Shown here: positions 1 to 5,967 of the stretch, in pieces
How positions within the stretch are numbered: the first letter of the stretch is position 1
Layout of the letters: every line of letters starts with the position of its first letter
Source of the DNA: an uncultured Oenococcus sp.
GTDB taxonomy: Bacteria > Bacillota > Bacilli > Lactobacillales > Lactobacillaceae
Direction of reading: 5' to 3'
DNA: 9,890 nucleotides
Assembly (NCBI GenBank): GCA_934229385.1
Contig: CAKQDH010000012.1
Coordinates: 1-9,890 of the forward strand
The notes under the pieces: model-generated
Database searches by the model: none
What the model was told of the DNA's origin: nothing
Seen by the model: only the letters and a program-made list of their open reading frames with translations
Program-made: the position numbers and the translations under genes

Positions 1-428
1 TGATATAATTTTCCTCCGGCTAAGGCTATATCCGTGTAATAATCAGGATAACAAGGATCGGTAGTGACTACATAATCACCAGGATTTAACATAACTTGCG
101 GTAGGGCCGAAATGCCGATTTGTGAGCCGGCTAGGGTTAAAATTTCTTGGTTTGGATTGATTGTTATCTTGTATTGTTTTTTATAGTATTTAGCAATAGC
201 TTTTAGCAATTTGTCCTTACCGGCAAAGGGCGGATAACCGTTATCCGAAAGGCGAGTTAAGGATTGTTTAAGTTTTTTTATGATAAATCCTGGAGTGGGT
301 TGATCGGGGCTGCCTTGAGCTAAACTAATTAGCGATTGTTTATCTTTTATTTGGCTGATTTTTTTATCTAATCCAGCAAAAAAACTGGGAGAAATATTTT
401 TAATTTTTTGTGAGGGACTAAAATTCAT
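1..428 (-). CDS. PLP-dependent class I/II aminotransferase, N-terminal part (cut by window edge)
   Basis: The reverse strand reads an open frame of about 142 codons from an ATG at 428, starting MNFSPSQKIKNISPSFFAGL, with no stop before the edge. The segment LISLAQGSPDQPTP (about residues 34-47) is the substrate-side N-terminal motif of fold-type I aminotransferases. GYPPFAGKDKL (about 65-75) and LTLAGSQIGISALPQVMLNPGD, continuing to DPCYPDY, follow in the order seen in MtnE/PatA/DapL-like enzymes. The opening resembles Bacillus MtnE (ketomethiobutyrate transaminase of methionine salvage), but substrate cannot be assigned from the N-terminus. The catalytic lysine lies outside the window. A modest SD (AGAAAG) sits about 9 bases upstream of the ATG. 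Aminotransferase family is near certain; substrate is inference. Confidence 0.9.
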   Translation of the reverse strand, partial: MNFSPSQKIKNISPSFFAGLDKKISQIKDKQSLISLAQGSPDQPTPGFIIKKLKQSLTRLSDNGYPPFAGKDKLLKAIAKYYKKQYKITINPNQEILTLAGSQIGISALPQVMLNPGDYVVTTDPCYPDYYTDIALAGGKLY

Positions 429-630
429 AATTTGATCTTTCTATTTATAAATAATTTTCCTTTAGATCTGCTTAATAATTCTATTTTATAAAGCTATTTT
501 GGTCTAATTTTTAGTCGGTTTTAAGAGAAAGGAAATTTGATATAACCAAAAGTAAGTTAAGGTTAACTAAGTCTTTTAATTATAAAATAAAAAGAGCTCT
601 TTTTTATAAATTTGTATTTGTAATTTATAA

Positions 631-1049
631 TTAATCTTTTTGAACCGTAGGAATTTTATTAATAGCATCTTTGATAGCTTCTTTAACCCTCTGACTGGGG
701 GCCTACATTTTTTTATATGAAGGGGTTTTATGTCTAAATATTTTTGAAAGAGGTATATTTACTATAATATCGATTATATTTTTGTTTAATTGCATGGGGG
801 AGTAAGCATTTTATAACATGGTTTTAATGAAAAAATTAGACAGAAACCCCGCTGCTTATTTGTAATATCTAATATTGCCACTTTCATGGCCTTTTGGAGC
901 TGAATCTACCAGTAACTTTGGTGTCAACCGAGCATAAATCTTGCCACTGTTTTCGGCCACCAAAGTCTAAAGCGACCATCTCATAAAGATTATTAAAATA
1001 AGTCTAAGGATTTACTCTTATATTTAGGCCTTCTATATAAAAAGGCAGT
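631..1049 (-). pseudogene. Decayed protein-coding gene of unknown family
   Basis: Protein-like sequence is readable in two reverse frames but broken several times. One frame (about 1049-950) gives LPFYIEGLNIRVNP, stop, TYFNNLYEMVALDFGGRK. After a one-base frame change the next frame gives VAENSGKIYARLTPKLL and VDSAPKGHESGNIRYYK, a TAA at 856-858, a poorer middle section with TAA at 811-813 and TAG at 703-705, then APSQRVKEAIKDAINKIPTV and a final TAA at 631-633. The first stop is TAG at 1004-1006. No ATG with an SD is visible at the 5' end, so the start may also be lost. Stops are TAG and TAA, so recoding of a single codon would not restore it. I do not recognise the parent protein. Confidence 0.7.
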
Positions 1050-1187
1050 TAAAAAATTTTTTAAAATTTATTTTATATTTTTTTAGAAAGGCCTTACAAT
1101 TTTAGGAAAATAAGGTAAAATAAAATCAACAATCAAATAGATTGTTAAATATTTATATTTTTAACTTGTGTATAATTTCCTCAGAAG

Positions 1188-1222
1188 AAAAAACTCTATC
1201 TAAAAATTGATAGAGTTTTTTT
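1188..1222. terminator. Bidirectional intrinsic terminator
   Basis: CTCTATC (1194-1200) and GATAGAG (1209-1215) form the stem around an 8-base loop. Six A's lead in (1188-1193) and seven T's follow (1216-1222), so a U-tract exists on either strand. It lies 27 bases past the stop of the aldo/keto reductase gene on the - strand, which it most likely ends. Confidence 0.85.
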
Positions 1223-1248
1223 ATATAATTTTTTTAATTAAAGATAAC

Positions 1249-2118
1249 TTAGCTTTTTTTATGTAATTTTATATTTTTTTCTACCATTCGAGGGCTTTTA
1301 TAATCTAACAAGCTTTGGTCCCTGTCTAATTGGGAAATGCTTGACATTTCAGAATTTGATAACCGAAAATCCCATAGATCCAAATTTTCTTGCATCCGGT
1401 GTTTATGAGCAGATTTGGGGATTATTATAATTTGGTTTTGGACTAAAAAGCGCAAAGCAACTTGGGCGGTTGTTTTGTGATATTTTTTGCCTATACTTGT
1501 TAAGATAGAGTTAGTAAATAAATTGCTTTTTCCCTTCGTTAAAGGCCCCCAGGCTTCGATTTGGGTATCGTATTTTTTGAGATATTTTCTTAAAGTTTTT
1601 CTTTGATAAAAAACGTGGGTTTCCACTTGGTTGATGACGGGAGGTATTTTAACCGTATTTATAAAATCAATATATTTATCAGCATAAAAGTTAGAAAGGC
1701 CAATCGACTTTAAGATACCCTTTTGATATAGGTCTTCTAAGGCTTTATAAGCACTGTAGACATCTCCAAAAGGCATATGTAAAAGAACCAGATCTAAATA
1801 ATTGGTCTGAAGTTTTTTTAAAGATGCTAAAACCGATTTTTGGGTTCTTTTATAACTGTTTTGTTCAAAATTATAGTAGAGGGGGTTAACTTTGGTGGTT
1901 AAAAAAATATCTGATCTAGGAACGTGACTGTCGATAATAGCAGAACCGACAGCGTCTTCATTAAAATAATCTTGGGCGGTATCAATGAGGCGGTAGCCCA
2001 TAGATAAGGCCTCCAAAACGGCTTTTTTACATTGGACCTTGGCAATTTGAAAAACGCCAAAGCCTTCTAGGGGCATTTTGAGTCCGTTATTTAAGGTAAC
2101 TTTTGGAATGTTTGGCAT
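1249..2118 (-). CDS. Aldo/keto reductase (2,5-diketo-D-gluconate reductase-like)
   Basis: A 289-residue cytosolic NADPH-dependent carbonyl reductase of the AKR superfamily, full length for the bacterial AKR5-like group. The TIM-barrel signature GYRLIDTAQDYFNEDAVG (41-58) carries the first two catalytic residues, D46 and Y51. K76 (LTTKVNP) and H114 (VLLHMPF) complete the Asp-Tyr-Lys-His tetrad. Further family motifs are GILKSIGLSNF (134-144) and NQVETH (163-168). The cofactor motif IPKSAHKHRMQENL (233-246) binds the phosphate of NADPH. The ATG at 2118 has an SD, AAAGGAA, 6-7 bases upstream. It appears monocistronic, with its own terminator downstream. Natural substrate cannot be read from sequence; annotations in this family usually say 2,5-diketo-D-gluconate, methylglyoxal or small aldehydes. 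Family call is secure. Confidence 0.93.
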   Translation of the reverse strand: MPNIPKVTLNNGLKMPLEGFGVFQIAKVQCKKAVLEALSMGYRLIDTAQDYFNEDAVGSAIIDSHVPRSDIFLTTKVNPLYYNFEQNSYKRTQKSVLASLKKLQTNYLDLVLLHMPFGDVYSAYKALEDLYQKGILKSIGLSNFYADKYIDFINTVKIPPVINQVETHVFYQRKTLRKYLKKYDTQIEAWGPLTKGKSNLFTNSILTSIGKKYHKTTAQVALRFLVQNQIIIIPKSAHKHRMQENLDLWDFRLSNSEMSSISQLDRDQSLLDYKSPRMVEKNIKLHKKS

Positions 2119-2235
2119 AAGTTGCTTCCTTTAGTTAATTTTTTAGTTTTAGATAAAATAAAATAAAAAGCCCGTGAACTTATTTTAAGATAAGGAATTG
2201 AATTTAAAAGGTTTTTAATTGTTCTTTATAAAATT

Positions 2236-2244
2236 TGCTAAAAT
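2236..2244 (+). promoter_or_regulatory. Extended -10 promoter for the riboswitch-ykoE transcript
   Basis: TGCTAAAAT is a TGn extended -10 element. A start about 7 bases downstream would place the first transcribed base near 2251, just before the first pairing strand of the aptamer. No good -35 is seen at 16-18 bases, which extended -10 promoters tolerate. The same 9-mer occurs in the region upstream of the 60-residue gene on the other strand. Confidence 0.5.
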
Positions 2245-2251
2245 AAGGGCA

Positions 2252-2330
2252 GTTATGAAATTGGGGTGCCAAAGCTGAGATAATACCCAAAGAACCTGAT
2301 CTAAATAATATTAGCGCAGGAAATTTCAGT
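2252..2330 (+). ncRNA. TPP riboswitch (thi box) aptamer
   Basis: The conserved thi-box blocks appear in order: GGGGTGCC (2263-2270), GCTGAGA (2274-2280), TACCC (2284-2288), GAACCTGATCT (2292-2302) and TTAGCGCAGGAAA (2311-2323). The closing P1 helix is perfect: TGAAATT (2256-2262) with AATTTCA (2322-2328). It senses thiamine pyrophosphate and precedes a strong intrinsic terminator and a YkoE-family transporter gene, the usual arrangement for TPP-repressed thiamine precursor uptake. Expected logic: bound TPP favours termination at 2349-2380 (inference from the class). Confidence 0.95.
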
Positions 2331-2348
2331 TGAGAAAATAATTTTATG

Positions 2349-2380
2349 CACCTTAATTTCTTAAATTAAGGTGTTTTTTT
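2349..2380 (+). terminator. Riboswitch expression platform: intrinsic terminator
   Basis: CACCTTAATTT (2349-2359) pairs perfectly over 11 bp with AAATTAAGGTG (2363-2373) around a CTT loop and is followed by seven T's (2374-2380). It lies 19 bases after the aptamer and ends before the ykoE SD (GGAGG, 2386-2390), so control is most likely by transcription termination rather than SD sequestration. Confidence 0.9.
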
Positions 2381-2398
2381 ATTGTGGAGGAAAAAACG

Positions 2399-2968
2399 AT
2401 GAGGGCATTTTCTAAATGGAATGTTAAAGAAGTTATTCTAACGACTTTTATTGCTATTCTAACTGGGATTATTTTTTCGGCTTTTGACTGGATCTACGAA
2501 TTACTCTACGCCCCTTTAGCCGGTACTGGTTGGGCGCCTATTATGGGGGAAGCTATGAATGGCCTTTGGTTTATGGCTGGACCCTTAGCCATTATGATAA
2601 CTAAATTACCAGGATCGGGTGTATTTGCCGAAGTGCTTGGGGGGCTCATTGAAATGTTAATTGGAGGAGCTTTTGGCACTTCTAATCTAATAGATGGTTT
2701 TTTACAGGGTTTGGGCGCCGAAGTCGCCTTCGGCATTTTTAAATATAAAAAAATTAATTTTAGGATCCTTTTATACTCTAGTATTTTTATCACCCTGTTT
2801 AGTTTTGCAGGTAGTTTATTTACCAGTTCTTATATTAAACTTAGACTACCGGTTTTATTAATTTATCTTTTGGTAAGGTTTATTTCGTCATTAGTATTTT
2901 CTTCGGGTTTAAACTGGAGCATTTGGCGGTTGTTTTTAAGGAGCAAAACCATAAAAACTAATTTTTAA
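2399..2968 (+). CDS. ykoE: YkoE-family ECF transporter S component (thiamine/HMP precursor uptake)
   Basis: A 189-residue integral membrane protein, the substrate-binding (S) subunit of an energy-coupling-factor transporter. Hydrophobic segments lie near 12-29, 52-68, 75-92, 122-142 and 151-170. Family hallmarks are NGLWFMAGPLA (54-64), the PG-containing segment KLPGSGVFAEVLGGLIEMLIGG (69-90) and GFLQGLGAEVAFGIFKYK (100-117). YkoE is associated with TPP riboswitches and the pyrimidine part of thiamine (hydroxymethylpyrimidine), and this gene has such a riboswitch directly upstream. The start is ATG 2399, eight bases after SD GGAGG (2386-2390); an in-frame TTG at 2384 would place the SD inside the gene. 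No ECF ATPase or T subunit (ykoD/ykoC) is next to it, so it probably uses a shared ECF module encoded elsewhere. Confidence 0.9.
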   Translation: MRAFSKWNVKEVILTTFIAILTGIIFSAFDWIYELLYAPLAGTGWAPIMGEAMNGLWFMAGPLAIMITKLPGSGVFAEVLGGLIEMLIGGAFGTSNLIDGFLQGLGAEVAFGIFKYKKINFRILLYSSIFITLFSFAGSLFTSSYIKLRLPVLLIYLLVRFISSLVFSSGLNWSIWRLFLRSKTIKTNF

Positions 2969-3624
2969 TCCCAGCTTTCTTTTTGTAAGGCCATATCCCA
3001 GTAGTTCAACTCAAAATAGCTGCTTTTAATAAAGGCTTGAGTCATTTCTTGTTTTTTGGTTTTATCAGCCGTATCGGCGACTTGTTCGGTTAGGTCAATC
3101 ATCTGTTGGGTATTGGAAGAATAATCAGCACTGCCATAAAAACTAAGCCACTGGGCATAAAAGCTAATTGGTGAACTTTTTTGGGCTAAATTTTTGCCAA
3201 TTTCGTTATATAGCCAAGGACAAGGCAGTAAAGCGGCCACTGCTGTTTGGATGTTGTTTCGGTACAAACAAGCATACATATGGTTAACATAATTATAGAC
3301 AGTTGGTGAGACCGGAGTAAGTTTAATTTTTTCGGGAGTAATCTGTAGTTTTTTAAAGAAAGTTTTGCGTTCCTGAATTTCCCCGTTTTTTAATTCTTGG
3401 GCCTCCCGCTTAAGAAAATTAACGGCTTTTTTGTTGTGTAGTTTATCAGCAATTAAATTTTCTAATTGGCTAAATTCGTTTAGATAATACCGATCTTGAA
3501 TTAAATAAAAACGAAATTGAGAAAGTGGAAGAGTGCCAGAAACCAGTTGTTTAATAAAAGGATGATGGATACTTTTTAGCCATAAAGGTCTGGATAGTTG
3601 ATGAAGTTTTTCGGTAAATAACAT
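2965..3624 (-). CDS. tenA: TenA aminopyrimidine aminohydrolase / thiaminase II
   Basis: A 219-residue all-helical cytosolic enzyme that hydrolyses aminomethyl-HMP, a breakdown product of thiamine, to HMP for re-use in thiamine synthesis. The active-site set of Bacillus TenA is present at matching positions: D44 and Y47 (LIQDRYYL), Y112, nucleophile C135 (LLPCPWLYNEIG), Y139, Y163 and E205 (SYFELNYWDMA). With C135 and E205 retained it should be active and of the cysteine-type TenA class. The SD before ATG 3624 is weak (AAGAGAG, about 12 bases away). The gene faces ykoE and the two stop codons overlap by 4 bp, so the transcripts would be antisense to each other at their 3' ends. No TPP aptamer is visible on its own side. 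Functional pairing with ykoE in thiamine salvage is well supported. Confidence 0.94.
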   Translation of the reverse strand: MLFTEKLHQLSRPLWLKSIHHPFIKQLVSGTLPLSQFRFYLIQDRYYLNEFSQLENLIADKLHNKKAVNFLKREAQELKNGEIQERKTFFKKLQITPEKIKLTPVSPTVYNYVNHMYACLYRNNIQTAVAALLPCPWLYNEIGKNLAQKSSPISFYAQWLSFYGSADYSSNTQQMIDLTEQVADTADKTKKQEMTQAFIKSSYFELNYWDMALQKESWD

Positions 3625-3817
3625 ATAATCATTATCTCTCTTAATAGGTTAAAGAAATTTTTTATTAAAAATGAAGTAAATTTGGTTATCTTGGATCAGA
3701 TTAAAAAATATTTCCATAACAAAATTTTCCTCAGCTCTTTAATTTTGGAAAAGATATAAATTTTTAGAAACTATTATTGGTTTATTAAAGTATTAATTGA
3801 AAAGTAAGGAGAAAAAG

Positions 3818-4588
3818 ATGAGTTTTAATAGAAATAGTTTTTTATTAAAAGGTAAAGTGGCTTTGATTACTGGTGGTGCTCGAGGGCTAGGTAAAAATTA
3901 TTCTTTAGCTCTTTCTTTATACGGAGCTGATATTTTTGTCGTTAGTGCTACCAAGTCCAATTGGGGAGAGGTAAAACAAAAGGTCGAAAAAAACGGGCAA
4001 AGAGTTGGCTTCCTAAGACAAGATATTACCCAACCAGGGGCTTCTAAAAAAGCTGTCCAAGCGGCTTTAGCTAAATTTGGTCATATAGATATTTTAGTCA
4101 ACAATGCTGGGATCATTTTAAGAAATGATATTTTAAAATATAAAGATGAAGATTGGCAAAAAGTTATCGATTTAAATTTAAATGCGCTCTATTATTTGTC
4201 TCATGAAACGGCTAAAGTCATGGCTAAACAAAAACACGGTAAGATTATAAATATTGGTTCTATGCAATCTTTTTTACCAGGCAAATATATCTTTCCCTAT
4301 GCGGCCAGTAAACATGCCGTTTTGGGTTTAACTAAAGCCTATGCTGAAGGTTTAGCTAAATATAATATTCAGGTTAACGGCCTGGCTCCTGGATATATCA
4401 GTACCGATATGACTAAGCCTTTACAAAAAGATCCCGTTAGAGGACCTGAGATTAAAAACCATATTCCTTCCGGATCATGGGGAAAAACTTCGGATTTAAT
4501 GGGACCTATGGTATTTTTAGCTAGTTCAGCTTCTGATTATGTAACTGGTGTTATGCTTCCTGTAGACGGTGGGTATTTATTGCGGTAA
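3818..4588 (+). CDS. kduD: Short-chain dehydrogenase, KduD-like (2-dehydro-3-deoxy-D-gluconate 5-dehydrogenase)
   Basis: A 256-residue NAD(P)-dependent oxidoreductase, classical SDR fold and length. The dinucleotide motif TGGARGLG is at 18-25, NNAG at 95-98, the structural Asn at 120, catalytic S148 and the YxxxK pair Y161/K165 (YAASK). The C-terminus, IPSGSWGKTSDLMGP then VFLASSASDYVTG and VDGGYLLR, closely follows E. coli KduD, which interconverts 2-dehydro-3-deoxygluconate and its 2,5-diketo form in pectin/hexuronate breakdown. The start is ATG 3818, six bases after a perfect AAGGAG (3806-3811); an in-frame TTG at 3797 lies upstream of that SD and is rejected. No kduI or hexuronate kinase is beside it. 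A related activity such as gluconate 5-dehydrogenase is the main alternative. Divergent from tenA across about 190 bp. Confidence 0.85.
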   Translation: MSFNRNSFLLKGKVALITGGARGLGKNYSLALSLYGADIFVVSATKSNWGEVKQKVEKNGQRVGFLRQDITQPGASKKAVQAALAKFGHIDILVNNAGIILRNDILKYKDEDWQKVIDLNLNALYYLSHETAKVMAKQKHGKIINIGSMQSFLPGKYIFPYAASKHAVLGLTKAYAEGLAKYNIQVNGLAPGYISTDMTKPLQKDPVRGPEIKNHIPSGSWGKTSDLMGPMVFLASSASDYVTGVMLPVDGGYLLR

Positions 4589-4918
4589 TTAAATTAAGAG
4601 AAAGCTTTTAATTTTTAATTAAAATTATTTTTCTATTACTTTTTAGAAATTTTAAAACCATATTTTGTAAAATGTTCCTTGCTTAATATCGATGTCTGTA
4701 AATATTTTATGGTTTAAAAAGATAATCTATAACGTTAATGGTTTTTGGCCTAGACCAATTAATAAAATTATAGACTTAAAATTGATGTTCCTATTAATTC
4801 CCTCTACACTATCTTTTGTAATCACATGAAAGTTAATTATTATCAACTTTAAAGCAGGTTAAAATAAAAAATATTTATTTTTAGATTAGCTCACATAAAC
4901 CCTTCATAGAATTTAAAT

Positions 4919-4984
4919 CTAGAAATAAACGGGAAAAGATTTTAAAAGTTCGGCTAACTTGAGAAATCCTTTTATTTTTCCCAT
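4919..4984 (-). CDS. Possible 21-residue amphipathic peptide
   Basis: The ATG at 4984 has a plausible SD (AAGGA, 4994-4990) five bases upstream. The peptide begins MGKIKGFLKLAELLKSF and ends PVYF before TAG at 4919-4921. Lys, Glu and Ser fall on one face and Ile, Phe, Leu, Ala on the other of a short helix, with a net positive charge. Size and pattern recall phenol-soluble-modulin-like or leaderless-bacteriocin-like peptides, but that is pattern similarity only. No obvious terminator follows, and the + strand of the same bases folds into a terminator-like hairpin. It may equally be the relic of a longer gene or chance. Confidence 0.3.
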   Translation of the reverse strand: MGKIKGFLKLAELLKSFPVYF

Positions 4985-4990
4985 TTTTTT
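4931..4990 (+). terminator. Terminator-like nested hairpin with T-tract
   Basis: Three nested helices are visible: GGGAAAA (4931-4937) with TTTTCCC (4976-4982), GATTT (4938-4942) with AAATC (4964-4968), and AAGTT (4946-4950) with AACTT (4956-4960) around CGGCT. Seven T's follow at 4984-4990. It could end a read-through transcript from kduD or a small RNA; the unpaired bases on the 3' side make it imperfect. Confidence 0.45.
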
Positions 4991-5047
4991 CCTTATTTTT
5001 AAGACTTGCTAAAGTTTATAACTTTTGGTTAAAAATAATAAAAGAAG

Positions 5048-5197
5048 GTGTTTCAAATTATCGTATTTATAATTTTAATAGTTTTAGCCTTAATAATTTC
5101 TCTGGGAATCATAAGGATGACTAAAAAATATATAGATGAAGAGAAATTTGGTATTACCAGTCTTTTTAATCGAACCGACGATTTAAAATTTAAATAG
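5048..5197 (+). CDS. Small single-pass membrane protein, unusual start
   Basis: An open frame of 49 codons ends with TAG at 5195-5197. It has one hydrophobic segment (IIVFIILIVLALIISLGII, residues 4-22) followed by a charged tail (RMTKKYIDEEKFGITSLFNR, 23-42, then TDDLKFK). The start is odd. SD AGAAGG (5043-5048) is eight bases before an ATT at 5057, ideal spacing but a very rare start codon. The only in-frame conventional start, GTG at 5048, shares its G with the SD and is too close. The gene may use ATT, or an ATG may have mutated. A clean terminator follows 30 bases later, which supports a real transcription unit. Coordinates use the GTG as the outer limit; the ATT start would give 46 residues. 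I do not recognise the family. Confidence 0.5.
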   Translation: MFQIIVFIILIVLALIISLGIIRMTKKYIDEEKFGITSLFNRTDDLKFK

Positions 5198-5226
5198 GTT
5201 TTAAATTAATAAAAAATATTTTTGTT

Positions 5227-5250
5227 AAAAACAGCGAAAAGCTGTTTTTT
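5227..5250 (+). terminator. Intrinsic terminator after the small membrane ORF
   Basis: AAAAACAGC (5227-5235) pairs with GCTGTTTTT (5241-5249) around GAAAA, ending in a run of six T's (5245-5250). The A-run on the left arm means it could also act on the - strand. Confidence 0.8.
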
Positions 5251-5423
5251 ATTTGTTTTTATTTAATTATTTTTTAATAGACCTAGTTATTTTTTTTCTA
5301 GAAGATCTTATTTAAGTCTATTGGATAGTTTTTTTTAAAAATTTAAAAAGATGGCTTTTATAAAAACTAAATTACTTCAAATTATAAAAAACAAGTTTGT
5401 AGATATCTAAAAAATAACGAAAC

Positions 5424-5451
5424 AAAAAAGGGCTTTAAAAAAAGCTCTTTT
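5424..5451 (-). terminator. Terminator-like hairpin
   Basis: AAAAGGGCTTT (5426-5436) pairs with AAAGCTCTTTT (5441-5451), with one G-U pair and an AAAA loop. Read on the - strand the second arm ends in six T's (5429-5424), so that direction is favoured. No clear gene ends here on the - strand. Confidence 0.45.
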
Positions 5452-5575
5452 AAAAAGGAATAGGTTTATGATTGTATCTTTTTACTAGTATATTTTTCCA
5501 AAAAAAATAAGAACTAATTTGAAGGTGGTTAACCAAACTTGTCGGTAAATGTTAACTAAAGATAAGAGTCAAACC

Positions 5576-5671
5576 AAGGAGAATATATTAAAGTTTCTTA
5601 TCTTTTTTATCTTTTTATTAATTCTTATTAAAAAATATTATAACAAAAACAAACTCAATTTTATAAATTAA
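5576..5671 (+). pseudogene. Possible hydrophobic mini-peptide gene with lost start
   Basis: A perfect AAGGAG (5576-5581) is followed, six bases on, by TTA (5588) and then a frame reading KFLIFFIFLLILIKKYYNKN and KLNFIN before TAA at 5669-5671. If the TTA was once an ATG or TTG, the product would be a 27-residue membrane-spanning peptide with a basic tail, the shape of type I toxins. ATA at 5585 is only three bases from the SD. A strong terminator lies 82 bases further on. AT-rich DNA yields hydrophobic frames easily, so this is tentative. Confidence 0.25.
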
Positions 5672-5752
5672 ACCTAAAAAGTTTTTGTAGATTGTCTCTC
5701 CTTTTTAAGAGAAATTGTTTTTGTTTTTCTTAAATTTTGGCCTTAAAAAAAT

Positions 5753-5806
5753 AGAAATTATAAGCTAGGTTGTAAAAATAACCTAAAAATATAATTTCTG
5801 TTTTTT
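5753..5806. terminator. Strong two-part terminator hairpin
   Basis: AGAAATTATA (5753-5762) pairs with TATAATTTCT (5790-5799) and TAGGTT (5766-5771) with AACCTA (5780-5785), leaving a small internal loop. GTTTTTT follows on the + strand; on the - strand the stem leads into ATTTTTTT, so it can work in both directions. It separates the 5.6 kb micro-unit from the 5.9 kb one. Confidence 0.7.
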
Positions 5807-5858
5807 AAATTCAAGGTATATATAGATATTGTTAAATAAAAATTAGCTATGGGCAATT

Positions 5859-5884
5859 TTTAGTTATAAACTTTAGTTATAAAC
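5859..5884 (+). repeat. Tandem 13-bp repeat directly before an SD
   Basis: TTTAGTTATAAAC occurs twice head to tail (5859-5871 and 5872-5884) and abuts the SD AAAGGAG at 5885. The core AGTTATAAACTT recurs at 9127-9138 (+) and at 5023-5012 (-). It could be an operator, a duplicated -10 region (TATAAA inside) or slippage; the sequence cannot decide. Confidence 0.8.
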
Positions 5885-5898
5885 AAAGGAGAAAAAAT

Positions 5899-5961
5899 AT
5901 GCTAGCCTTTATGTTTCATTTAAAGGGATTTAAAATTCATTTTGAAAAATATAGCTATTAG
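5899..5961 (+). CDS. Possible 20-residue peptide with ideal SD
   Basis: AAAGGAG (5885-5891) is seven bases upstream of ATG 5899, the best SD-ATG pair in the gene-poor region. The frame encodes MLAFMFHLKGFKIHFEKYSY and stops at TAG 5959-5961. The peptide is aromatic and basic and resembles nothing I know. A 34-base hairpin begins six bases after the stop. It could be a leader peptide, a micro-gene, or the 5' stub of a deleted gene. Confidence 0.4.
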   Translation: MLAFMFHLKGFKIHFEKYSY

Positions 5962-5967
5962 CGGTCT

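Larger units (their letters stand above)
4589..5042. other. Long gene-poor region after kduD
   Basis: No ORF of normal size is visible on either strand and no convincing terminator follows kduD directly. The stretch holds a nested hairpin with a T-tract (4931-4990), a 21-codon micro-ORF on the - strand over the same bases (4919-4984) and the dyad AAAGTT-TAT-AACTTT (5011-5025) just before the 49-residue small ORF. The first 300 bases (4589-4918) show nothing I can assign. Confidence 0.6.
5251..5858. other. Gene-poor region with terminators and SD-like sites
   Basis: About 600 bases without a standard gene. It holds a hairpin at 5424-5451, an orphan AAGGAG at 5576-5581 leading into a hydrophobic frame without a normal start (to 5671), an AAGGAG on the - strand at 5703-5698 also without a normal start codon, and a strong terminator at 5753-5806. 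The mix suggests relics of small genes or small-RNA units. Confidence 0.5.

Noticed and set aside
555..568. Inverted repeat AGTTAA-GG-TTAACT
   Set aside because: Short, A/T-dominated and not positioned near a recognisable promoter; too likely by chance.
588..606. A-run, GAGCTC, T-run palindrome taken as a terminator
   Set aside because: It is self-complementary at its centre with no loop; a 4-base loop would leave an almost purely A-T stem. It may still end the decayed gene, but the evidence is thin.
1026..1094. AGGCCTT repeats and the GCCTT/AAGGC stem near 1030
   Set aside because: The stem is 5 bp with a 9-base loop and the sequence is better explained as coding remnant (YIEGL) of the pseudogene.
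2506..2793. 95-codon open frame on the - strand
   Set aside because: It lies wholly inside ykoE, has no SD, and its sequence is a low-complexity antisense shadow of the membrane protein.
4599..4612. AGAAAGCTTTTAAT as a second cre site
   Set aside because: It lacks the central CG of the cre consensus and lies after, not before, the dehydrogenase gene.
5351..5410. 19-residue ORF starting MAFIKTKLLQIIKNK
   Set aside because: The only upstream purine-rich stretch (AAAAAG) touches the ATG, so there is no usable SD; short Lys/Ile frames are expected by chance in this composition.
5620..5703. - strand AAGGAG followed by an ATC-started 24-codon hydrophobic frame
   Set aside because: ATC starts are exceptionally rare and no other support exists; kept only as part of the observation on SD sites without starts.
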